Source: Blastocatellia bacterium (lineage in GTDB: Bacteria > Acidobacteriota > Blastocatellia > Pyrinomonadales > Pyrinomonadaceae). Taken from it: a stretch of DNA of 5,526 bases. Of this stretch, positions 1-5,486 are shown piece after piece; positions within the stretch are counted from its first letter, which is position 1; every line of letters starts with the position of its first letter. The stretch is taken from contig PSRF01000277.1 of the NCBI GenBank assembly GCA_003175865.1, forward strand, positions 1-5,526, read 5' to 3'. The notes under the pieces are model-generated. The model made no database searches and was not told the DNA's origin. It saw only the letters and a list, made by a program, of their open reading frames with translations. The position numbers and the translations under genes are program-made.

Positions 1-109
1 TGCTCTAAACGGTAAGCATCGACGGCGTCTGTTGAGTTTTACTCGCTTAACTACTGTTCCTTATTGACGTTCCCTTGCGTCGAAATGTCTTCAATAAGAA
101 AATGCTCGT

Positions 110-565
110 GTGACTAACATCCGCAGAGCAACAGCCGAAGAAGCCACCACACTCACTAACATCGCTCTCGAAGCGAAGCGACATTGGGGCTATCCCGAAA
201 ACTGGATCAAACACTGGGAAGCTGACCTGACTATCACTTCAAAGTTCATTACTGATCATGAAGTTTACGTCGCAGAGCAGAATGATGAAACGTGTGGCTT
301 TTACGCGTTGTGCATGGATGGTGATGACGCAGAGTTGGAACACCTGTGGGTTCTGCCCGCGTACATCGGCACAGGGATTGGCAAGGAGCTCTTTCTTGAT
401 GCGATGAACCGCGCGAGTCAATTAAGAGTAGGGGAGGTAAACATCACAGCTGATCCGAATGCCGCGGGATTCTACGAGCACATGGGCGCGAGGCGAGTTG
501 GAGACTTGCAGTCAGAAGTTGAAGGCACGCCACGGAAGCTTCCGAGGTTGAAGATCAAGCCTTAG
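110..565 (+). CDS. GNAT-family N-acetyltransferase, substrate unknown
   Basis: This 151-residue protein has the length and layout of a single-domain GNAT acetyltransferase, which moves an acetyl group from acetyl-CoA to an amine; the acceptor cannot be told from sequence. Visible are an N-terminal beta strand (NIRRAT, residues 3-8), a segment with HWGYPENW (25-32) typical of one small GNAT subgroup, the acetyl-CoA-binding motif A in LEHLWVLPAYIGTGIG (76-91), and a motif-B-like end with DPNAAGFYEHMGARRVG (115-131). In motif A the usual Gln/Arg before the first glycine is Ile86, while the glycines 87, 89 and 91 are kept. The start is GTG at 110, the first possible start after an in-frame TAA at 95-97. 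No clear Shine-Dalgarno site precedes it; an ATG at 102 opens only a four-codon frame ending at 113. The gene converges on the FecR-domain gene. Family call is firm, function unknown. Confidence 0.88.
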   Translation: MTNIRRATAEEATTLTNIALEAKRHWGYPENWIKHWEADLTITSKFITDHEVYVAEQNDETCGFYALCMDGDDAELEHLWVLPAYIGTGIGKELFLDAMNRASQLRVGEVNITADPNAAGFYEHMGARRVGDLQSEVEGTPRKLPRLKIKP

Positions 566-568
566 GAC

Positions 569-750
569 AATACCCCAACGGCAGTTTGAGGAATTTTCAG
601 ATCCCCTCTACTTGAAGGTGTATTAAGAAGTTTGCGCGCTTGCGAACTGAGCTTGAGAATTTCTCAAGTTGGACTCGCAAGCGCGCAGGGTTTTGGGGAC
701 GTTCCTGTAGAAAGAATTTGAACCGTCCACTCACTTCCGTGGGTGGGATT
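569..750 (+). repeat. Palindromic intergenic repeat element, copy A
   Basis: This 182-bp imperfect palindrome is homologous to 3726-3910 in opposite orientation. It starts AATACC and ends GGGATT. The left outer arm holds an eroded hairpin with loop GGCA (about 573-590), then CTAC at 608-611. The right arm holds GTAGAAAG (707-714), a 16-nt linker, then a hairpin with arms CCACTCAC (727-734) and GTGGGTGG (739-746), loop TTCC and one G-U pair. The centre is a perfect 13-bp stem, TGCGCGCTTGCGA (633-645) with its complement at 675-687, enclosing a second perfect inverted repeat, CTTGAGAA/TTCTCAAG (652-659 and 661-668). Twenty bases at 626-645 are identical to 3779-3798. It begins 4 nt after the GNAT stop and ends 15 nt before the convergent gene's stop, so it may act as a two-way transcription barrier, although no good T-run follows its hairpins. 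Possible flanking direct repeats are CCTTAG at 560-565 and 755-760. Family not recognised. Confidence 0.85.
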
Positions 751-764
751 CAATCCTTAGATCG

Positions 765-3290
765 TCACCGTCGCAAAGGTTTGTCTGGACGCCCTGGTCG
801 TTCGGGTTGCGGTTGAGGCGACTCTGAACGGGGCGGTGGTTCAGAGCGCGGGGGTGGATCGGAACGCGGCGGTGGATCATTTCTAGGCGGTGGATCCGAG
901 CGCGGCGGCGGCTCATAACGTTGAGGCGGTGGTTCCGAACGTTGCGGCGGCTCAGACCGTTGCGGTGGTTCCGATCGTTGTGGTGGTGGCTCCGAACGCT
1001 GAGGCGGCTCAGACCGAGGTTCAGGTCTCGATTCCACACGCGGTTCAGACCGTTGTGGCGGTGGTTCGTAATTCTCTGAACGAGACGGCCTGGACGGCGC
1101 CTCACGCGGTTCATTGCGCGGCTCATTGCGAGGTTCACTTCGTGGTGCTTCAGTTCGCGGTTGTTCATTCCGCGTTGGAGTTTCAGCGCGAGGTTCGTTT
1201 TGCTGGGGTGTCTCTACTCTTGGCTCGTTGCGTCGCTCCGGCGGCTGATTGTTTTCAACTCGCGAGGGTCTCGACGGCGCTTCGCGTGGTTCATTTTGTT
1301 GTGGCGCATCGGCACGCGGTTCATTTCTCTGAGGCTGCTCGTTGCGCTGTGGCTGATCAACTGTTGGCTCACTTCGCTGTGGCGACTGAGCTGCCGGTGG
1401 CTCAGCTCTGGGTTGACTGTTCTGCGGCGGTTGGCTTCGAGGTTCAGTTCGTTCTCCTCGACGTTGTGTCGGACGCTCGCTGCCTTCACTCGCTTCCGAT
1501 CTCGGTACCGGTTGAATACTTGATTGACCGCGCATCGGCTTAGGTCGTTCGCTGTTGGAACGCTCGGGTGTTTCTGGTTGGGTCGCTGGTCCACTCTCTC
1601 CCGTTGTCGGAGGATTTGTGTTCGGGGGCCGACGTCGACCTTCCTCTGGTCCACGATCTGATCCATTGGGTGGCGAGGTTCGGGGCGGCCGTTCACCGGC
1701 ATTCACTCTACGCTCACCATCGTTATTTCCCGGTCCCGTTTCACCTGATTCACGACCCGTTGGACGTTGATCACCCTGGCCGGGCCGATTCTGACGTCCA
1801 GATGCTGTACCTTCGTTGCCGTTGGCATCTCGATCTTCACGTCCTTCTCGACCCATCCGCGCGCGACGCAACTCGTCATCAAGCGGTCGACCAGGAATCC
1901 TGTTTCCTGCACCGGTTCGCCGATCGGGAAGTGAAATACCCGGAATAACTCGACCCGGGTGTGCGGCTGGTCCATTGCGTGGTTGATCGTTCGCAACATT
2001 TCCCGGTTCACGGGGAGGATGAACACCTATTCCGCCACGTAACGGTTCCGAATCCCTGACGCGCCGGGCAATCTCGTCGTCGGCGCGACGCGGTCGAAGC
2101 GTATCGCTACCTATTCGTCTCGCGGGAGCTGAAGTAACACAATGAGGATTCCATGGATGTCTCGGCCGACCTGCTACGTCACCGCCATGCCATGGTCCGT
2201 GTTCTGGACGATAATGCTTGGAATGTGGATCACGTTGGTGATAGCCAAGTGGATACCAACAATAACTGCTGTTGTAGTCGATATAAAAGAAAGCAACCAG
2301 TGCCGGTCGCCACCAACTTCGCTTTCGATAATATTGACTGCGGGGACACCAAACCCAATGTCCATTGACGTACACCCAACGGCCATAATGATATGGCGCC
2401 CAGCCCCACGGCTCCGAGGCGACCCAGGTCCATCCAAAAGGATCGCACCAGCTCCAATAGCCGTATCGATAAGGTGCCCAGTCGTCATACGCAATTGAGC
2501 TTGCGTGCGGTTGCCACACCCAGCCGTAGTCACTCGTGAAGCTCCAGTCACCATACGCATCAAGATCTTCAGCACCCCAAACATATTCGTCGTAGTACTG
2601 CACGTCGTAGCGAAGACGTTGGGCCAGGAAGCTTTCGCGTTCCTTGACCCAGGTGTCAAACAGATCGTTTACGTCGGCCGCGAGCAAGCTCCAATCCCCC
2701 GCATTCGCACCTGAGGACATGAGTTCTGCCGAACGACCGTCGCGCAACGCGAAGCCGGAGGTATCGGAATAGATCCGCGCATTTCCACCATCGCGAACGG
2801 TGAAGCGCACCCGCCCTTCGCGTCCAACATCAACGCGATACAAACCAGTCTGTTCGGCAGCCATCGTCGCGCCTGGCGCATCAATCTCGAAGTACTCTTT
2901 CTTGCGATCAAATCTGGCGAGACGAATGGCCGCCGTTCCCTGGCTTACGCTCAGCGCCACTCCTTCATCACGCAACGAAACTATTCGAACAACTGAGTCT
3001 TCACCGATACGTACGAAGTTTCGTGCGTCGATTTGTAGTTCCACTCGACTGCCAGTTTCTGTGGCAACGGTGTCGCCTTCGATTAATGGAAAGTTAATTC
3101 GCGCTCGCTCAAAATCCGTGTTTCCGCTTCGCTTCAGACTGACCTGGCCCGTGATAAGACTGATACGGACGACGCGAGCAGTAACGTCATAGTCTTCAGC
3201 CTCATCGTCGTCGGCGCGCACGATTGTTGCCGTGAAAGTAGTCAGAAGAAGACTTAGGAGTAATGTGGAGAGACGTCGGGTAGAACGCAT
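765..3290 (-). CDS. Exported FecR-domain, Trp-rich (DUF6600-like) protein with Arg/Pro-rich repetitive tail
   Basis: An 841-residue secreted or periplasmic protein of unknown function. Residues 1-26 form a signal peptide (Arg-rich start, leucine-rich core from about residue 9, likely cut after VRA at 24-26). Residues about 38-190 look like a FecR domain: a beta-rich region with ARVVRISLITGQVSL, then EGDTVATETGSRVELQ and FEIDAPGATM. Residues about 228-330 are packed with aromatics (16 Trp), including GDWSFTSDYGWVWQP and EPWGWAPYHYGRWV, the pattern I associate with DUF6600. From about 360 to the end the chain is low-complexity, rich in Arg, Pro, Glu, Ser and Gln, probably disordered, with repeats of the QRSEPP type. 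Unlike classical FecR anti-sigma regulators, there is no cytoplasmic N-terminal domain and no later membrane segment, so a direct sigma-factor role is unlikely. The ATG at 3290 is supported by TAAGGAG 8 nt upstream and by the signal peptide. The gene is monocistronic here. Domain names are from memory; the role is open. Confidence 0.87.
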   Translation of the reverse strand: MRSTRRLSTLLLSLLLTTFTATIVRADDDEAEDYDVTARVVRISLITGQVSLKRSGNTDFERARINFPLIEGDTVATETGSRVELQIDARNFVRIGEDSVVRIVSLRDEGVALSVSQGTAAIRLARFDRKKEYFEIDAPGATMAAEQTGLYRVDVGREGRVRFTVRDGGNARIYSDTSGFALRDGRSAELMSSGANAGDWSLLAADVNDLFDTWVKERESFLAQRLRYDVQYYDEYVWGAEDLDAYGDWSFTSDYGWVWQPHASSIAYDDWAPYRYGYWSWCDPFGWTWVASEPWGWAPYHYGRWVYVNGHWVWCPRSQYYRKRSWWRPALVAFFYIDYNSSYCWYPLGYHQRDPHSKHYRPEHGPWHGGDVAGRPRHPWNPHCVTSAPARRIGSDTLRPRRADDEIARRVRDSEPLRGGIGVHPPREPGNVANDQPRNGPAAHPGRVIPGISLPDRRTGAGNRIPGRPLDDELRRARMGREGREDRDANGNEGTASGRQNRPGQGDQRPTGRESGETGPGNNDGERRVNAGERPPRTSPPNGSDRGPEEGRRRPPNTNPPTTGESGPATQPETPERSNSERPKPMRGQSSIQPVPRSEASEGSERPTQRRGERTEPRSQPPQNSQPRAEPPAAQSPQRSEPTVDQPQRNEQPQRNEPRADAPQQNEPREAPSRPSRVENNQPPERRNEPRVETPQQNEPRAETPTRNEQPRTEAPRSEPRNEPRNEPREAPSRPSRSENYEPPPQRSEPRVESRPEPRSEPPQRSEPPPQRSEPPQRSEPPQRSEPPPQRYEPPPRSDPPPRNDPPPRSDPPPRSEPPPRSESPQPQPERPGRPDKPLRR
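804..1391 (-). repeat. Coding repeats for the Arg/Pro/Glu/Ser-rich tail
   Basis: This stretch encodes residues 634-829 of the FecR-domain protein and is internally repetitive. The part at 822-1019 (residues 758-823) is a run of imperfect 18- and 21-bp units encoding QRSEPP or PPPRSDP variants; the extra 3 bp add a proline. Further in, residues 666-693 (1212-1295) and 726-753 (1032-1115) are a diverged duplication exactly 60 codons apart, sharing NEPREAPSRPSR and then EN..PP....EPRVE. Unit lengths are multiples of three, so size changes keep the frame. The DNA of the 60-codon pair has drifted more than the protein, which suggests an old duplication held at protein level. The low-stop codon set used here also creates long antisense open frames. 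Confidence 0.85.
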
Positions 3291-3298
3291 GGGTTAAG

Positions 3299-3305
3299 CT
3301 CCTTA
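3299..3305 (-). promoter_or_regulatory. Ribosome binding site of the FecR-domain gene
   Basis: On the minus strand the bases read TAAGGAG, a good Shine-Dalgarno sequence, with an 8-nt spacer to the ATG at 3290. It fixes the start and, together with the signal peptide right after it, excludes a longer product. Confidence 0.85.
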
Positions 3306-3608
3306 TTTTGTTACCGAGCTTGTCTTGAATTTCGAGGGGCTTACTAACGACTAAGCGCACTTGAACAAACAAAGATCGGCGCAAGAGTCGCGGAAGATCA
3401 CCTTGGGTGTGGAAGAGCACACCTTGCTGCATATCACTGTCCCGAAGGTGAGCTTCGTGATCCAGAGAGCAAGGGTTATGCCTTCGAGTCGTTAGAATTC
3501 GTATGTGGTGAATGAATTGAGCATCCTCAAACCACGAAGGCTGAAGAGACGAACTCGCGAGTGGAAACACAGGCAACAAACTAATGATGGCTCTGGTAAT
3601 TGTTTGCT

Positions 3609-3642
3609 TTTGAGCGTTCTCAAATTTTTTACTGAGCGTTCT
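3609..3642. promoter_or_regulatory. Candidate operator: TGAGCGTTCT repeated 22 bp apart
   Basis: The ten bases TGAGCGTTCT occur at 3611-3620 and again at 3633-3642, start-to-start 22 bp, close to two helical turns. The first copy sits in a perfect inverted repeat, TTTGAG (3609-3614), centre CGTT, CTCAAA (3619-3624), followed by six Ts. The second copy is only partly symmetric. Paired sites on one DNA face suit a dimeric regulator. Read as RNA on the plus strand, the first copy plus T-run could also be a weak terminator, but its stem has only two G-C pairs and no gene precedes it. Confidence 0.3.
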
Positions 3643-3698
3643 GAGATTGATCTCCACAGAATAAAGTGTGAGCTATTGCCCTAGAACGTGCGCAATCG

Positions 3699-3712
3699 GC
3701 ACCATTTGGTGC
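3699..3712. repeat. Short inverted repeat GCACCA-TT-TGGTGC
   Basis: A perfect inverted repeat with 6-bp arms around two bases, 13 bp outside the left end of repeat element B. It could be an operator half-site pair or a small hairpin. Its size makes chance occurrence in a few hundred bases plausible, so only the symmetry itself is firm. Confidence 0.3.
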
Positions 3713-3725
3713 GGACTGGTGCTGG

Positions 3726-3910
3726 AATCCCGCCCACGGCAGTGGGTGGATGGTTCAGGTCCGGTCTACTACCGCTCCAGAAGTTTGCGCGCTTGCGATT
3801 GAACGTTGAATGAGTCACTTAATATCAGTTCGCAAACGCGCAAGACTTCTCTTCTCGGCTCGGGGGTAGAAAGCACCTGAAACTATCCTCCAACTGCCGT
3901 TGGAGGTATT
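3726..3910 (-). repeat. Palindromic intergenic repeat element, copy B (inverted relative to A)
   Basis: This 185-bp imperfect palindrome starts AATCCC and ends GGTATT. The left arm has a hairpin with arms CCGCCCAC (3730-3737) and GTGGGTGG (3742-3749), loop GGCA, then a 16-nt linker and CTAC (3766-3769). The right arm has GTAGAAAG (3866-3873), GTAG being followed by a 17-nt linker and the perfect hairpin CCTCCAAC (3887-3894) / GTTGGAGG (3899-3906), loop TGCC. The central stem pairs AGAAGT (3779-3784) with ACTTCT (3845-3850) and TTGCGCGCTTGCGA (3785-3798) with 3830-3843, with one bulge (3844) and one mismatch. Its left arm matches the right arm of copy A and its right arm matches the left arm of A, so the copies are in opposite orientation. 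The 31-bp centre has lost the symmetry kept in A. TGCTG at 3720-3724 and 3913-3917 may be flanking direct repeats. The right end lies 20 nt before the glpD ATG. Confidence 0.85.
3799..3825 (+). promoter_or_regulatory. Weak sigma70-like promoter candidate in the centre of element B
   Basis: TTGAAC (3799-3804) is followed 15 nt later by TAATAT (3820-3825), or 17 nt later by ATATCA (3822-3827). Each option is imperfect in spacing or in the -10 box. It is the best plus-strand match I found ahead of glpD and lies in the non-palindromic centre of the repeat. If used, the transcript would begin near 3832 and carry the terminator-like hairpin before the glpD start. Confidence 0.22.
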
Positions 3911-3913
3911 TTT
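3887..3913 (+). terminator. Intrinsic-terminator-like hairpin just before glpD
   Basis: A perfect 8-bp stem with a four-base loop (CCTCCAAC, TGCC, GTTGGAGG) is followed by TATTTTT, the classical form of a Rho-independent terminator on the plus strand. It is also the right outer hairpin of repeat element B. Only 17 nt separate the T-run from the glpD ATG. It may insulate glpD from upstream transcripts, or act as an attenuator if the promoter lies upstream. The 3' arm contains GGAGG, the only strong ribosome-site-like sequence near the glpD start, but at 24 nt it is too far away for a normal site. Confidence 0.6.
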
Positions 3914-3930
3914 GCTGTAACTCGACCTTT

Positions 3931-5460
3931 ATGGATTTCGACCTCGTCATCATCGGTGCGGGTATTAATGGCGCTGGCATCGCTCGCGACGCAGCAATGC
4001 GCGGGCTGAAGGTCTTATTGCTTGACAAGGGAGATGTTGGTGGCGGCACAACTAGTTGGTCTACTCGCTTGATCCATGGCGGACTGCGTTATCTCGAGCA
4101 CGGTGAGATCGGACTTGTTCGGGAGTCATTGCGTGAACGCGAAGTTCTGTTACGAATTGCGCCGCACCTCGTCAAACCACTACCAATACTGATTCCAATC
4201 TACAAAGGCGCGCGCCGTGGAAAGTCTACGATCCGCGCCGGGATGTTCGCTTACGACGTGTTATCAATCGATAAGAGCCTGAAACGACATCGAATGCTTT
4301 CGAAGTCTGAAGCGATTGAGCTGGCGCCCGCGTTGAGTACATCAGATCTAAATGGAGCCGCACTCTTCTACGATGCACAAGTAGAGTTTCCCGAGCGATT
4401 GGTTGTCGAAAACGTTCTGAACGCGCAATGCAATGACGCTGCCGTTATGACATATGCGCGTGTAATTCGGCTGCGCTTAGAGGGCAAACGGGTCGAAGCT
4501 GTAGAGTTCATTGACAGTTCTGGTTCAGCACATGCAGCCCGCCCACTTTTCGTTGTAAATGCGGCGGGTCCATGGATCGATCAAGTTCTCCAAAACGGAT
4601 CAGCACCTGGAGAACGATTGATCGGCGGGACAAAGGGAAGTCATATCGTCGTCAAACCGTTTCCACTTAATGACGCAATATATGTCGAAGCCCAGTCAGA
4701 CGGACGTCCATTCTTCATCATTCCCTGGAACGATAAGATCCTGATCGGCACGACTGACATTCGCTTCGACGGAGATCCGGATCTGGTCGCTGCCGAAAAC
4801 TCAGAGATTGAGTATCTGCTAAAAGAAGCAAATAGAGTCTTGCCTGCTGCACAACTCACCAGGGACGACATTCTCTACACTTATTCCGGTGTACGTCCGC
4901 TTCCCTTTACTGCTGAAAAAGACGAGCAGAGCATCACGCGACGACATTTCATCCGCGAGCATCCAGGTGTGAGCAATCTAGTCTCAATTGTTGGTGGAAA
5001 ATTGACGACCTATCGCAATCTCGCTGAGCAGTGCGTCGATCTATTGTTTGAAAAGTTAGGTCGGCAGAATCCCGGCTGTCGTACGGCTGAAGTTAGGTTG
5101 CCAGGTGCAGATGGTCTTGCCTTTACAGATGATCCATTACAGCAACGATTGCAACGGATTTATGGCTCGCGCGCAAGCAACGTTTTGGCGTTGGCAGATA
5201 CTGATGAACGACTTGCTGAGCCCTTGAACGAAGCCGGCAACGCGATTGCCGCAGAAATCTTGTTCGGTTTCAAAAGTGAGTTTGCTTCAACACTCGGCGA
5301 CGTACTGATGCGAAGGACTATGCTTGGTTTGGAGGCTCATCTCGGAATTGGAGTGGACGAACGAGCGGCAAAGATTGCGAAGGAGTTTTTGGGCTGGACC
5401 GATGAACGTGCGGAAGATGAAGTGCGAAGTTATCGAGAGACAATAAAGAAGTTACTGTAG
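3931..5460 (+). CDS. glpD: Glycerol-3-phosphate dehydrogenase, FAD-dependent (GlpD type)
   Basis: This enzyme oxidises sn-glycerol 3-phosphate to dihydroxyacetone phosphate with FAD and passes electrons to quinones; family members sit on the inner face of the cytoplasmic membrane. The 509 residues match the usual length of about 500. The FAD-binding Rossmann motif GAGINGAGIARDAAMRG spans 9-25, followed by the family signature TTSWSTRLIHGGLRYLE (40-56), IGTTD (272-276), YSGVRPL (318-324, with the conserved substrate-region Arg322) and GGKLTTYR (355-362). The C-terminal alpha-helical domain runs from about 400 to the end and includes RRTMLGL (461-467). All key motifs are intact. ATG 3931 is the first standard start in its frame after the TAA at 3820-3822 and gives the expected N-terminus (MDFDLVIIGAG), but no Shine-Dalgarno site lies at normal distance; GGAGG is 24 nt upstream in a hairpin. 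No glpF or glpK is seen here. The gene is followed at once by a terminator, so it appears monocistronic. Confidence 0.95.
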   Translation: MDFDLVIIGAGINGAGIARDAAMRGLKVLLLDKGDVGGGTTSWSTRLIHGGLRYLEHGEIGLVRESLREREVLLRIAPHLVKPLPILIPIYKGARRGKSTIRAGMFAYDVLSIDKSLKRHRMLSKSEAIELAPALSTSDLNGAALFYDAQVEFPERLVVENVLNAQCNDAAVMTYARVIRLRLEGKRVEAVEFIDSSGSAHAARPLFVVNAAGPWIDQVLQNGSAPGERLIGGTKGSHIVVKPFPLNDAIYVEAQSDGRPFFIIPWNDKILIGTTDIRFDGDPDLVAAENSEIEYLLKEANRVLPAAQLTRDDILYTYSGVRPLPFTAEKDEQSITRRHFIREHPGVSNLVSIVGGKLTTYRNLAEQCVDLLFEKLGRQNPGCRTAEVRLPGADGLAFTDDPLQQRLQRIYGSRASNVLALADTDERLAEPLNEAGNAIAAEILFGFKSEFASTLGDVLMRRTMLGLEAHLGIGVDERAAKIAKEFLGWTDERAEDEVRSYRETIKKLL

Positions 5461-5486
5461 GGGCGGCACTCCGTGGCCGCCCTTTT
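5461..5486 (+). terminator. Rho-independent terminator of glpD
   Basis: GGGCGGC (5461-5467) pairs with GCCGCCC (5476-5482) across an 8-nt loop and is followed by TTTT (5483-5486). With one bulged base the stem can extend by AC/GT. It begins at the first base after the glpD TAG. The stem is very GC-rich and the placement is typical. The remaining 40 bases to the window end show no gene. Confidence 0.88.

Larger units (their letters stand above)
3291..3725. other. Gene-free upstream region between the divergent genes
   Basis: About 435 bp lie between the FecR-domain gene start and repeat element B. I see no credible gene: the one long open frame, on the minus strand from a GTG at 3657 to 3202, runs into the FecR gene in another frame, lacks a ribosome site and has no recognisable motif. 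No tRNA or rRNA is visible. The region must hold the promoter of the FecR-domain gene, but I could not find a convincing -35/-10 pair on the minus strand. The long leader and the two inverted-repeat sites near 3609-3642 and 3699-3712 make regulated expression or a small RNA possible, without direct support. Confidence 0.5.

Noticed and set aside
64..91. Possible promoter TTGACG with a poor -10 (TGTCTT) ahead of the GNAT gene
   Set aside because: The -10 matches the consensus at only three of six positions and no other evidence supports a start there.
822..1019. Phase-variable repeat tract
   Set aside because: Unit sizes are multiples of three and imperfect, so slippage would alter length but not switch the frame.
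804..1391. CRISPR-like array because of regular short repeats
   Set aside because: The repeats are imperfect 18/21-bp tandem units in frame with a coding sequence and have no unique spacers of constant length.
890..1543. Long plus-strand open frame (217 codons) antisense to the FecR-domain gene tail
   Set aside because: It mirrors the low-complexity Arg/Pro/Glu repeats, whose codon set rarely gives stops on the other strand. The product is Ala/Val-rich repeats with no motif and no ribosome site; the minus-strand frame has a signal peptide and domains.
731..1702. Two further minus-strand open frames (731-1168 and 1214-1702) inside the tail of the FecR-domain gene
   Set aside because: They are frame-shifted readings of the same repeats (Arg/Asn/His-rich), have no start signals and lie wholly within the better-supported gene.
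3480..3541. GCCTTCG and CGAAGGC as arms of an RNA structure
   Set aside because: Seven-base arms 48 nt apart without other pairing between them are expected by chance.
3202..3657. Minus-strand open frame of 151 codons starting at GTG 3657
   Set aside because: It overlaps the supported start of the FecR-domain gene in another frame, has no ribosome site and no recognisable domain, and its end (Arg-rich run) is a shadow of the neighbouring gene.
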